This document shows, piece by piece, positions 22,689-33,479 of a stretch of 64,000 bases of DNA. The stretch covers positions 16,313 through 80,312 of the forward strand of contig NW_025955137.1 in assembly GCF_022376445.1 (NCBI RefSeq). Direction: 5' to 3'. Position 1 is the stretch's first letter. Every line of letters begins with the position of its first letter. Source of the stretch: Fomitopsis serialis (taxonomy: Eukaryota > Basidiomycota > Agaricomycetes > Polyporales > Fomitopsidaceae). The position numbers were made by a program, and so were the translations under genes. Below the pieces are notes generated by a model. It had not been told where the DNA came from and searched no databases. It saw nothing but the letters and a program-made list of their open reading frames with translations.

Positions 22689-24282
22689 TCATAGAGTAAG
22701 TGCACGAAACAGACAGTGAACAAAGCATGAAGATAGCATTGCGGGGATGAAGGCGAGAGTGGGTGTACGAAGTGAATGAAGCAGAAAAGACAGCATTTTG
22801 TATGGGCCGTTGCGTGCGCTCTGGTGCATCAAGTTCGCCCCTCTGTAGACCATGCGTAAGCTAAGTAACCACTGGCAAGCCACCGATACCGGGCACATAC
22901 TGTGGTGCGTGGAGGATCGTTTTTGCTTCTTGCGGCTTCTGCTTTTCTTCGCAGCCGTCTCGCGCTTGAGTGCATTAGCACCAGATTCTTGGCTACGTGC
23001 ACGCAAAGCACGCTCAACGTTGACATTATATCCGATTTTGACCAGCCCGCAGCAGGCAACAACACACCGTTCGCTGTCAGTCAATACGATTTCCTCTAAG
23101 TGCTCGGGGTTTTGAGAGTCACGGTCGGGCAATGCACTGGTAATGTCCGGCATTATGTTCGCAACGAAATGGGGCTGTGCAACACATGCCAATGAGGTAT
23201 GATCAACTTGAAGACTCCTGAGATGACGCTCACCCATTGCTGCTGGAGGAACCAGAGATCCCTGTAGCGCAGGTATGATACACCTACACACTGGTGGACA
23301 CCACAATAAACCCATGTGCCATCATCTTTGACAAGGTATACGTCGCTGATATTGCCACACACAATAGAAGGCTGATCATTGATGCCGTCGCTGTCAACGT
23401 ACTCCAAATGTAAGCATTTGTCAACCGAAGGGCAGCAGATGCTGGGTTGTTGGTCGAAATACGAAGCACTGATCCAAGCTGGATCATTGCTGTTACAGAA
23501 ATCAGCAGATACGATGTTGCGCGCAAGCCAGATTCCGTACGAAAGTTTCATCAGGATCTATCAGTCACAAATAGCTAGGTCAATATGTACGTGACTGTCT
23601 TGACAAAGACAAGGACTGACATTGTACGAATCAAAGCTGCTGGGTGGCCATGATGTCTCGTTTGCGGCTAGGCGATCACGCAGTAATCCACTGTTGAGAA
23701 ACAGTTTCATATCGAAGTCATCCAAGTTGTCAAACGGCTAATACCACATCGGAGCTGATCAGCATCATCCAGTAACATGTGAGTACGACGACAAGGCTCA
23801 CAGAACTGTCATCTGTCTCTCGATACGTCGCATCCTTCAATTCCTCTTCGATTTCTTTGTAAGTCTTATTCGTCAAGTCCTTCAGTATTGATTTCAACCT
23901 GAGCGACCGATAGCCACAATGACTTACGGATGAACCGGTTACCCAAGCACTCTTCTCTTCCCGTTTCTTAACCGCAGTCGAGGCTTGAAGAGTCCGCCGT
24001 GTGGCATCCAGTTCTTGCTGAAGTCTCGCGACCTCCTCTTCAAGTTCAGTGTTACTTTCTTGCAATGTGGCACCCAGTGCTTGTATGATGTCATGTCTAG
24101 TCTCGAGAAAGGTATTCCTAGATTCAACAGCAAACGGTCTCGCGTTCTGAGACAGTCCTACAGACGATGTATTTATCATACCTTGCTCTCAGAGTTGCTA
24201 GTTCGTCCACTAGAGCTTGTGTGTTTGTGAGCAACGAGTTCACGTCGCAGTGGCGGCTAGGACCTCCGAGTCTACGAGACAT
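22689..24282 (-). CDS. P4: coiled-coil plus DUF6697-like protein
   Basis: The start at 24282 (MSRRLGGPSRHCDVN, then ALVDELATLRAR) runs into an intron, then the coiled coil NTELEEEVARLQQELDATRR and a KKREEKSA motif. DLTNKTYKEIEEELKDATY follows. After another intron come FDNLDDFDMKLFLNSGLL and LMKLSYGIWLARNIV. The C-terminal domain has SICCPSVDKCLHLEYV, GTWVYCGVHQCVGVSYLRY and, past an intron, VACCGLVKIGYNVNVERAL with RSQES and a Lys-rich tail. In P2 the frame ends right after the basic tail; here it runs on for about 70 residues to 22689 into sequence that is a 3' flank in P2. A lost stop or an indel is likely. All other joins are clean. Confidence 0.7.
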
Positions 24283-25253
24283 AGCAGCAGCCAGCTCAAA
24301 TCTACAAAATGCGGTCGAGCACTATTTGAAGGGATTCAGACAATATATAATGATCGCAATGGTATCTGAAGCGACAGCCTGAGTTGCGACTTACCCTAGA
24401 GGTCGTGGTGGTAGCAGACAGGTGGATGGCACGGACGAGTCGGTGGAGACTCGGACTGAGACAGTACTGAGACTCCGCCACAAGCTGGGCTTCTGCTACA
24501 GCTCCCGATCCTGTCCAGTACGTAGTACGTCGCGATGTGTGCTGGTCTGAGCCGCTTCAAAGTTCAGACACATATGTAATGCATGCATTGCTTTCCCGTT
24601 GTTGCATCGAGTGTAAATACAGTACACCAGTAGTCACGATGCATTCCAGAAGATAGGAGCCTGCTAGTACGTACTATCATGATGTTGCCGCGAAAATACA
24701 GAATATTAGAGCAATTCACTGTCGTGGTCCATCATGCCAGTACTACCATGTCGTCGCCGTGACTTGCCAGTGGCCTCAGTTCCGATCGTTATGGCCGAAC
24801 TTCATGGGTACCCAACTGAGCTAGTATTGAACATGTACTCCAAATCACTGTAGCGAAATGGCCACAAGCTATTGACCGACCGGGACCGGCGATGCACATG
24901 ATATCGGAAGCAAACTTTCGCAACAGACAGAACTCGACATGATGTCATGACGCAGAACCGGGGCCTCTTAACGATAGCAGTCGTATTCATAATTAGACAC
25001 TGCATCTGAGCCAAAAAAAAACGGGACAATCCTGTGAAGAGTATAATGGAACTGAGGTGCGGAGGGCGGCGTGACAGGATAACAGGCGACATGGGAAGCC
25101 ACGAAGTTCATGTTGCCAGCGACCGACGCTGCGGAGTAAATCCCATCAGAAAGTATCACGGAATGTGCATATGCTGCTGCTCGCCTTGCTCAAAGTTCAC
25201 GCCGAGTCCTGCCTTCGCCTCTTCCTATTCTCTCCCTCTTCAGCAGCAATGAT
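24283..25253. other. intergenic between P4 and P5
   Basis: 970 bp with an A9 run at 25012-25020. No gene seen. It must hold the P4 promoter and the P5 3' region. Confidence 0.35.
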
Positions 25254-26919
25254 TTACATCTGCCCCGATTTGCTACCTCCACATTCGATGAACAATCTGC
25301 TGAGCTCATCGTTCCGTCCTATGAATTCCAGCTTGTGGCAGCGTAGAAGCAGGCTTCCATCACGGAGCAGTTGTCTGAGGACTTGTGATTTGGATGCACC
25401 GCTTTCGGGCGGGACGAAGGTTCCCAACACGATAACTGTGCGAACCAAAAAAGAGAGCAAAACGTTCTGGATATGATGTCAGCTAGGTATAGTTCCGAGA
25501 TCACACTCGTAGTTACCTGGCCGGATAGTCCAAGCTGGCATACATCATGAAAAGACAGATTCGACGCGCCTACGCATCTAAAGGTGCCACAGTAGCAGCC
25601 GGTGGCATCTCCATCTTCAAGCTTTTGAAGCAAACATACGTCTCGAGTTTGACCTGATCCCAAGAATGCTTTGTAGTCAAACGGCCGGTAGCTTCTGGTC
25701 TCTGAGACGTAGCAATGTAAGGGTGGATAAATAAACAACGCATGGTTGACCGCGGAGACCAGATGATGCTCTCGGGCGGACAATAGATCGTCTGGAGGTC
25801 GAGGCTAGGGCAAATCATTGTTCAATGGGCGCGGGCGAACAGTAGTGAGATTGACGCTCACCGTGCTGAAGCCAGCTTCTGTAGATGCTCGCGTCAATGA
25901 TGGTGCGGATTGACAATAAAGGTTGGAACGTACGGCCTTGAAGTCTGTCCACTTCTCGTGCCCAGAGAGCCATTGGCAATGTCGTAAGGATGGCTCTTTC
26001 AATATCTCACCCTGATTCACATCGAGGAAGCTTCGGACGTCCAGTGTATCTTTACTGAGCTATAGATAGATCGTATCATGGGCCGTATGAAATCATGAAT
26101 GATACGGCTCTTACGTTTGCGTGTGTATCTTGGATAGTGAGTGCCTGAGTATGCACCGCGGGACCAGCCTCAGAAGCCGGCAGATCGGGTTGAGACTCTA
26201 AGGTTTGCCTACGTTTTGCCTTCGCCTCCTGCGTAATGATCGGGGTGTGGTCGTCCTCTGTCCTTTCTTTTCGTTTTCGAGACGATGGCGCTCTGACTTC
26301 CGACAACTCTGCAAATGCATTCGCAGTTGCATTCCGAATTCGGCTCAATTCCTGAGGTACGTCACGGTCATGATCATGTAGTGTGTGCAGAAGTTGAGAC
26401 AACTCACCGTCTTGTGCTCTGCTAGTGAAGCTTTCGCTGCCTTGTACTTGTCTTTAAGCTTAAGATGCTTCCCTTGTATTTCCTCCATAGCTACTTCCTG
26501 GGGAAAGACGTCACGATCAACGAGAGCCAGTGCATACTACGCTTCTTACATGATGGGATCTTTCCCCATCTCTCTCTTGAGTGAGCCTGTCAATCTCTTG
26601 ACGTGCCTCTTCGTATAGCTTGACACCACGAATGAGTGAGACAACAGGTCCTAGGCCGGGCGAAACACATTCTCACCTTCGAATAGCGAGTATGATCCAC
26701 CGTCGGTGACTTCTCGTCTTCACCTTCCCTGAGCGCTCGCAGCGTTAGACACGCGCCGTCGAGCTCTTGCTGCAGTCGCTCGTTCTCGGCATGTAGTCGA
26801 TCCTGCTCCGTACGAGCCCTTCTGAGCTCACTGCTCATAGCCCGAATTACCTCTGTCATGATTCCCGGCTCCTCGGCTCCTGCAGCAGCATTGTCGTGAG
26901 TACTGTTGGCCCGCGACAT
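25254..26919 (-). CDS. P5: coiled-coil plus DUF6697-like protein
   Basis: The start at 26919 (MSRANSTHDNAAAGAEEP) leads to VIRAMSSELRRARTEQDRL and ENERLQQELDGACLTL. Small exons follow: LYEEARQEIDRLTQERDGE and MEEIQGKHLKLKDKYKAAK. Next is a basic, probably nuclear stretch (SSRKRKERTEDD, KAKRRQT) and LDVRSFLDVNQGEILKEP with HCQWLSGHEKWTDFK. The C-terminal domain reads LLSAREHHLVSAVNHALF, then TGCYCGTFRCVGASNLSFH, and in the last exon VLGTFVPPESGASKSQ and LLRCHKLEFIGRNDELS, stopping at 25254. Seven introns, all with usable GT-AG sites; nothing is broken. Closest relative in the window is P6. Function unknown. Confidence 0.75.
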
Positions 26920-27582
26920 ACAGCGACTTCAACTTGTCATGGGTTGCAAGGGAGAAGTCAGAGAAAATTGAACGTCGAGGCGACAATGTCAAGGAATGTT
27001 GAAGGGCCGAAACATATAGGATCGGGCGTGCATCTTCCAGACGTACTAGGCGGCATCAAATTCCTAAATGTAGTAATGCCTGGGCACAAGTGGCCCTCGC
27101 TTGTCTTCCGCGAACATACTGATACAGACCTACTATGTACAGAACGTATTCGACCCAAGCGGCTTTATATTCACAAAAGTCAGCAGCATAAACCCCGTGA
27201 TCGCTATAGTACTACAGCGTGCAGCGAACACTGGCAAGTGCTGACCATTCTAGATTCGCCTCTGATGCATGATGAGCAGATCAAGAAAGGAGGAGGAGCG
27301 AATGTGTGATTTTCGTTGAGAAGTCCGTGCAACGCTGTATCATGAAATTCAAGACTCGTCGTACAGTGAAGTGAGCAGTAATATATGGATATCACGAAAT
27401 CGACAGCATCAAAACACATAGAGATGAACCAGAGTTACGCCAACGTTGTAGCTCACAACACCTTGCATGATAGTGCTGACGCACCACAGCTGCGAAGTGG
27501 AACGAAGTCAGAGCTTTCAAAACATGGAGAACGTGCATCAAGATTACCGTTACGATCGCCCCCGTTATTATTGCTTCTACTT
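26920..27582. other. intergenic between P5 and P6
   Basis: About 660 bp. No gene seen; contains the P5 promoter region. Confidence 0.35.
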
Positions 27583-29283
27583 CTACTTCTGCCTCTGCTT
27601 CTTCTTCTTTTGACTCTTCGCGCCTGCTGCGTCGACGGACGACGAGTGTTCGCTTCCAAACTGTGCAAACACTTCGCTGACTTGCTCGTTTCGGCCGACG
27701 TATTCCAGACTGTGACACCGTACGAGCAGGGTTCCATCGAGATACAGGTCTCGGAGGAAGTCCGCCTTAGTGGGGCCGTTGTGAGCTGGAACAAAGACAC
27801 CGCGTGTCGGCAGTTTGTTGACCAAGCGTTTGAGCAACGAGTGCTGGCAATGCCGTCAGCAACAACGAGAGACGTTGCAAATTCTCGCTTTCCTTACCCG
27901 TGTGGTTATACGAAGCTCAAATAATTCCCGGATTGGTACCTCCGCGACACTGGCGCACCTGAAAGTCCCGCAGTAGACGTGGTTCTTGTTGTCCGACCAG
28001 AAGAGCTCCCGTACTTCACCCGGGTATAGGGTCGATGAGTCGTGGAGGCATGAATCATGAGCTCGGGTTTCGAAGGTGTACCGATGGGCTGGACGAAAGT
28101 GCAAGCATCGCATAGCTGAGCCAGGAGACCAGATGATGCTGTCCTGTGCGCAATACATTGTTTTACACTTGACTCTGGCATGACGTCAATACACCATTAC
28201 GGTGCTCAGAGCTTCATGCGTCCCACCTAGCTATCGCCTTGTAAGAACAAACATGCACATGATTAGCTATCTAGCCACTTCACTCGCAATTCGACGTACG
28301 GCCATCAATTTGTCCCAGCCTTGCCCACGGTGGCGAGCACAATGACTCATGGAAGGGGTAACAAATTTCTCGCCGTCAACAATTCCCAAGAACTCTCGGA
28401 GGTTCGACTTGCGTGCGTTTGAAGTCTTCTTTGGAACCTGTGAGATCATATGGTATCGTCGAGCATAGCGTCACTCACACTCTTCGGGGGACTACTTCCA
28501 CTCTGTGGAGTCGTTTGGCCCTTCCAAGATCTTGTGACATTGAAATTACTACCCGCCGTCTCAGGTGCCACAGGTTGCTGGTTGGAACGGGACTCGGCGA
28601 AACCTGCACCTTCCTCAGGGTCCTCCTCACGTTTGCGTTTTCGAGGCAGCTCAACGTGGGTCCCGGAAAGCTCTGCAACCGCACTCGCCGCTGCATCTTG
28701 AAGTTTAGCTAGGACCTAAGGAAGCGATCAGGTTCATACAATGGGAGGAAGGCAAGGCGAACTCACGCTCTGGGTCTCCCTGAGTGCAGCCTTCGCATCC
28801 TGGTACTTGTCTTTCTGCTTCGCGAGCTTTGACACGACTTCTTCCATTGATTTAGCCTGCACAAACATGAGCGTGTTACGATACGTCACGATTCAACTTG
28901 GAGCTCGAGGGGTTACGTGTTGAGCGTTTTCCTCATCTTTTTCTCGTTTCAGTCGATCAACCTCCCGTCGTGCTTGGTCATACTGCTAAAAAGCGTAGGA
29001 GCATCAGTTAATGAGATCGAACCGGTACCCTCGAGCTCACAGCATTACTGATACCCCGCTTTCCCTTATGTTCCCGTCCTTCTTTGGCGGCGCGCAGTTG
29101 AAGGCGGACGTCATCTAGCTCTCGCTGTAGGTCGTCCTTCTCGACGTGCACTCGATCTAGCTGCCCTCGCGCCCTTCTGAGCTCACTGCTCATAGCCCGC
29201 ACGACTTCGTCCATGATTTCCGACTCCGAGTCGTCATCGGATCCCGCCGCTGCGTTATCGTGTATACTGTTAGACCGAGGCAT
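27583..29283 (-). CDS. P6: coiled-coil plus DUF6697-like protein, cleanest family member
   Basis: The start at 29283 (MPRSNSIHDNAAAGSDDDSE) is followed by VVRAMSSELRRARGQLDRV and DLQRELDDVRLQLRAA. Exons YDQARREVDRLKREKDEEN and AKSMEEVVSKLAKQKDKYQ extend the coiled coil. A long exon has VELPRKRKREEDPEE, a likely nuclear signal. Then come NLREFLGIVDGEKFV and CARHRGQGWDKLMA. The C-terminal domain has MYCAQDSIIWSPGSAMRCL, NHVYCGTFRCASVAEV and, after an intron, GVFVPAHNGPTKADFL, LLVRCHSLEYVGRNEQVSE and a tail KSQKKKKQRQK. All seven introns fit. Family recognition as DUF6697-like rests on memory of its Y-C-G, C-V and C-x2-L-x2-V-G pattern. Confidence 0.78.
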
Positions 29284-29600
29284 GCGTCAACTTGAACTTC
29301 GGTGAAGCAGCAGGCTGTGACGAAAGACTGGGCTACAACACGCTCAATGAATGTGAGGCGTAGGTCGTATATGCTCGGTGGGAAGAAGGGTTGAAACGTT
29401 GAAGTACAGACGGTACAGTACGTACTCAACGTGAGATATACTTATCAGACGGCATCAAATTCCCAAAAGTAGAACGGCAAACTGCGCCACTTGTGGCGTA
29501 AAGCTTTGGTAGGTGACCTTGACCTTCCCTTGACCTTCCCCAAGTCCACCCTCCCTTGACATCCGTTCAATTCACGCATACTATTTTGCCATTGACTTGT
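29284..29600. promoter_or_regulatory. shared divergent promoter region of P6 and UPF3
   Basis: Only about 320 bp separate the start codons of P6 (minus) and UPF3 (plus), so the two genes share one upstream region. CCTTGACCTTCCCTTGACCTTCCC near 29514-29540 is a short direct repeat. No specific factor site identified. Confidence 0.5.
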
Positions 29601-31245
29601 ATGTCTATCCCTGCGGAGTTGCCGAAGCTGTCTCTTAGCCCAAACTCGAAGGGGAAAGCGAAAGAGAAGGAGAAACGGCAGAAGAGTGCGAACAAGCCGC
29701 AGACAGAGCGACTGAAGACCGTAGTGCGCCGTCTGCCTCCAAATCTGCCAGAGGATATCTTTTGGCAAAGCGTGCAACAATGGGTCACCGATGAGACCGT
29801 TCAATGGAAGGCTTACTATCAGGGCAAGTTCAGGAAGCGGTAAGCACGCTCTACACTATCCTGTGTCGCGCGCGAAGGCAGGACGTCGATTGTCTATTAG
29901 AGTGAACAAGGAGAACATCCCGTCTCGTGCCTACATCGCATTCAGAAACGAAGATCAGCTAGCTGTATTCAGCAGGGACTATGATGGCCATCTCTTCCGG
30001 GACAAAGCAGGTGCGCCCTGTCCCATGCGGCGTGCGTATGGGCTCACATCTGTCGCGCCAGGGAACGAGTCTATCGCCGTGGTCGAGTTCTCGCCATACC
30101 AGAAGATCCCCTCCGAGAAGAAGAAAGTAGATGGCAGAACGGGTACGATCGAGAAAGGTGCGTGCGGGCAATAGTTCTCACAAAGCGACGCTCATCAGTT
30201 CGCAGACGAGGATTACATATCGTTCCTGAAGTCGTTGCAAGAGGGAGGCGCGAAGCCAGTTGACGGAGAGACGATCGAGACTCTGAGTGCGTCGCCACAT
30301 CTTTCCTTTGTCGCCTAATGTACGAATGACCTCGCTCCGCACGCAGTTGCAGCATCGCAGCCACCTCCGCAACCGACCACCACGCCCCTGCTCGAAGCCC
30401 TTAAAGCGGAGAAGTCCGCTCAGAAGGACAAGGAGGCCATCCTCCGCAACCATGCGCACTACAAGGACGCCTCCGTCGCCGCCTCAGCAAAGAAGAAAGA
30501 CGAGAAGAAGTCCGCAGCAGGTGGCGCCGCGAAGCCTGCGCCAGCTGAACAACCGCTCGGTAAGAAGGCGAAGAAGGCCGCGGCGAAGGCAGCCCAGCAG
30601 CCTGCAGCGTCGTCATCTGCTCCCGGGGCGAAGACTCCCGCTCCCACCCCGACCACCCAAGGGCAGGCGAAACCAGCGCAGCCCGGTCAGTCTGCAAAGG
30701 CTCCTCGCCTACCGCGGGAACGCCAGCCAAAGCACTCTCCCGCTCCCGCGCCTGGCGCAGCTGCGACGCCTTCCCCTGCCGCGTTGCCTTCTCAGCCTGG
30801 TGCGGATGCGTCTACATCGACGTCCGGAGACGCAGCGGCAGTTGCTCAGTCGGGTCCCAGTCGGCGGCGCCCCGTCCTCGGGCTCGGCTCGCGCCAGTTC
30901 GAGGCCGCGCTCAGCGGTGCCGGCGTCAGTGGACGTCCTCCGCGGCGTGGCCAAGCGCAAGACAAGGACAAGGACAAGGGTACAGCTGATACACCGTCCG
31001 CCCCCGGCGAGGCCGCACCCAAGACGAAGGAGAAGCGTGCTGGCCAGCCGGCTGCGCCGCCTACTATCCTGCAGAGAGATGTGACGACTCCGACGCCGAA
31101 GATTTTGACTCGGGATGGAGCGGTTGGAGGTGCTACTCCTGCTACGGATGGTGTTATTCAGGAAGAAACGCCTGGGGTTGGTGGTAGGGGCGGTAGACGC
31201 GGGAGAGGGAGAGGTCGCGGTGGTCCTCGGGGAGGGGCTCCTTGA
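29601..31245 (+). CDS. UPF3: nonsense-mediated mRNA decay factor UPF3 (Smg4/UPF3 domain)
   Basis: UPF3 bridges UPF2 to mRNA or exon-junction complexes in nonsense-mediated decay and shuttles between nucleus and cytoplasm. The start at 29601 gives MSIPAELPKLSLS and a Lys-rich lead. The Smg4/UPF3 domain reads KTVVRRLPPNLPEDIFWQSV, VQWKAYYQGKFRKR, then after an intron NKENIPSRAYIAFRNEDQLA, FSRDYDGHLFRDKAG, VVEFSPYQKIPSEKKK and DEDYISFLKSLQ. Four introns (near 29840-29899, 30011-30060, 30161-30205, 30291-30347) all join in frame. The long C-terminus is Ala/Pro/Lys-rich and ends in an RGG-like tract (GGRRGRGRGRGGPRGG), which fits RNA binding. Complete, nothing odd. It is the only clear housekeeping gene in the middle of the paralog cluster. 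Confidence 0.93.
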
Positions 31246-31837
31246 GGAAATCCAGGTCAGTTCAATGTGGAGGCGGGAATGCAATTCGGGACGCTGACTA
31301 TTCTCCAGTTGTACGACATGTTCATCCGTTCACCCCGTCGCTCTTGGAGCCGGATATGGAAGGGCTGAGACGTCTGGTCGGGAACATCAGTGGGCTGCCT
31401 CTTAGGCTCTAGCGCGGCGGACTCTAGCACGAAGCTTAGTCTCGTGTTCAAGCTGCCGCTCAAGATGAGCTATTATGGTCACGTTCGTACAGTAGGGCTT
31501 CTTGTCCAGGTTCGCCACAGGGTGGCACTTCACGAAGTGCCCATGGAGGGATAGTACTCCTACTATGTGTCAGATAATATCGTATTGCCTTATGCCGCCT
31601 GCACCCCTACGCGCTATTGTCGAAAACGAAGACTACACGAACATGAGTGTGACTGTCCCGGATTCGCACTCTCCGAGGTGAGATCCAATCGGGATCTCGT
31701 TGTTGAGCTGCTGCCCGTAGACTGCTATCATGATGTACACTCAGTACGCAATCCCATCCCAGAAATTAGGACCCGCCGAACACGTTCCCCTCGGACCTCG
31801 ACGGCTTTGCTATTGGTGGATTCTCGGATTGACGGGG
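31246..31837. other. UPF3 3' region and upstream region of P7
   Basis: Holds the UPF3 3' UTR and about 300 bp upstream of P7. Open frames on both strands do not resemble known proteins. Confidence 0.4.
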
Positions 31838-33165
31838 ATGTCGACTAGTCACGGTGCTAGTGACCGCAATCCTGTGCTGGCAAATGTCCGCGCCCTGACA
31901 AACGAGCTCACGACGCTACGAGCTAGGTATGACAACTCGTGTCTTCCAAGATATACCCTGCTAGGATACATGCTAACGGTCATAGAATCAATACTCTGAA
32001 CACCATATATGCTGAGACAAAAGCAATGTGTCGCAACTTGAAGGACAGGAACGTTGAACTTGAAGGGGAGAACGCGAGACTTCGGCATGAACTTGATGAC
32101 ACACGCCAGACTCTCCAAGCGACTGTAGTAAAGAAGGAGGACTCAGAACCGGACTTGATAGCAGTAGGATCTGTGAGTCCGCGTGCGGCTATGTAGCTGG
32201 ACTTCAAGTCAGGATCGCTAACATGGCTTCGACGGACAGCCTAGCTACCAAGCATTGAAACAGGAGCTAGACAATGCATTGCACCAGATAATGTTGGAAA
32301 GGCTTGAGCATGTGAGTCAGTGTATCTACCATGTTATGCGCTATCAGTCACACATGTTTCGGGTCAGAGACACTTAGTGGACTCCTTGAACAGACAGCTC
32401 GCTGACCTTGCGAAGCAAGACAAGGAGGTGAGGGAGGATTTGAACAGTACTTTAGATGCAAATCCTGTGAGTATATCGCTCCCTTCGTGCACATACTACT
32501 GACCACTTGTTCACCGCAGTCTGACATAATACGTGCTCCAAGTGCCGAAGCGAGTGAGGTATCTATCTTGGGCATGAGTGACCATGGTTCAGTGTTAAGT
32601 TATGCGAGTGACTCAGATAGTGGTGAGCTGATTCCCAGTATGCGCTACCGTGAACTGTTTCTGACTGCCTACACCGTCTACACCGTGAACTTTAATTGAA
32701 CTGCGGCCCCAACGCAAGATCTCGATGACGGGCCATTTGATCCCGAACGGTTTCTTCGATGCGGGGGACTTCACGGCGCAAGCCTTGGTACCCTTGACAG
32801 TGCGGGTCTTATCACCCTTGATGCCCGGCACTGCGATGCATCTGCGTCATCCAAATATCTGCGAGATGTGCGTACCATCCTTGTTCTGTTTGAGTCATTT
32901 CCATTTTGCGTGAATGGTACGACCGATCGTTTCAATCCTACAGATACTCAAGGAACATTCGTACGGCATACGCGGCTCATGAAGTGATTGATGATATCTA
33001 ACAGCCGCGACAGCATCCCCGGTCTGCACTGGACATGCCTTCCTACCGACAGTGCCTGGTCTTCATCCCAGAAAAGGTGTTTGCTACTGCTACCTTACAA
33101 GTATTATGATCCGGACACAGGGAAGCTCACCCTTACCAAGTCTGGCGACCATGCACCTCGGATCG
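31838..33165 (+). pseudogene. P7: coiled-coil/DUF6697-like gene cut by element X
   Basis: Starts at 31838 (MSTSHGASDRNPVLANVRAL), with intron, then LEGENARLRHELDDTRQTLQ and the EDSEPD motif. Next are YQALKQELDNALHQIML, SLNRQLADLAKQDKEV and a Ser-rich exon. A splice from about 32625 to 32720 would give DLDDGPFDPERFL, matching P2 (FDPKRFL) and P4. Then LKEHSYGIR parallels P4's MKLSYGIW, and CLVFIPEK parallels P2's CLYFFPRQ, but in shifted frames with stops. The gene is then interrupted at 33166 by the left terminus of X. The conserved Y-C-G/C-V-G part and the C-terminus are absent here. It was probably already decaying at the insertion. Confidence 0.7.
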
Positions 33166-33462
33166 TATGGTGTACCATTTGACGCTTTATTATCCCATAT
33201 CAAAAAGTTTGTAACTCACCGTATCAAAAAGTTTCGCGACCTCACTCCATCCAAAAATTTTGCAACTCGCTCCATCTAAATTGTTGCGCAACTCGCTCAA
33301 TCTAAAAGTTTCGCAACTCGCTCCATCTCAAACTTTCGCCACTCACTAAATCAAAAGGTTTCGCCAATCGCTCCATCTAAAAGTTTCGCCACTTGCTCCA
33401 TCTAAAAGTTTTGCACTGCCACCATATCTAAAAAGTTTTTGGTGCCCACCATTGTATAACAC
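33166..33462 (+). repeat. X left terminus and subterminal tandem array
   Basis: After the 38-bp terminus come about ten units of the type AAAAGTTTCGCAACTCGCTCC plus ATCT, 24-28 bp each and imperfect. The array is in opposite orientation to the right-end array at 60590-60800. Such repeats often bind the transposase; that role is inferred. Confidence 0.8.
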
Positions 33463-33479
33463 TCGCTCAATATATTGTT

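Noticed and set aside
30287..31084. 265-residue Arg/Pro-rich ORF overlapping UPF3
   Set aside because: Shadow frame of the UPF3 C-terminus, produced by its Ala/Lys/Pro-rich codons.
33150..33170. Target-site duplication of X
   Set aside because: The right flank of X is a restarted P7 copy, not the continuation of P7, so no duplicated target bases can be compared.
33166..33180. TATGGTGTACC as part of the P7 coding sequence (V-W-C-T-I)
   Set aside because: It vaguely resembles the family's V-Y-C-G-T-F, but the same sequence occurs inverted at 60836-60826, so it belongs to the X terminus.
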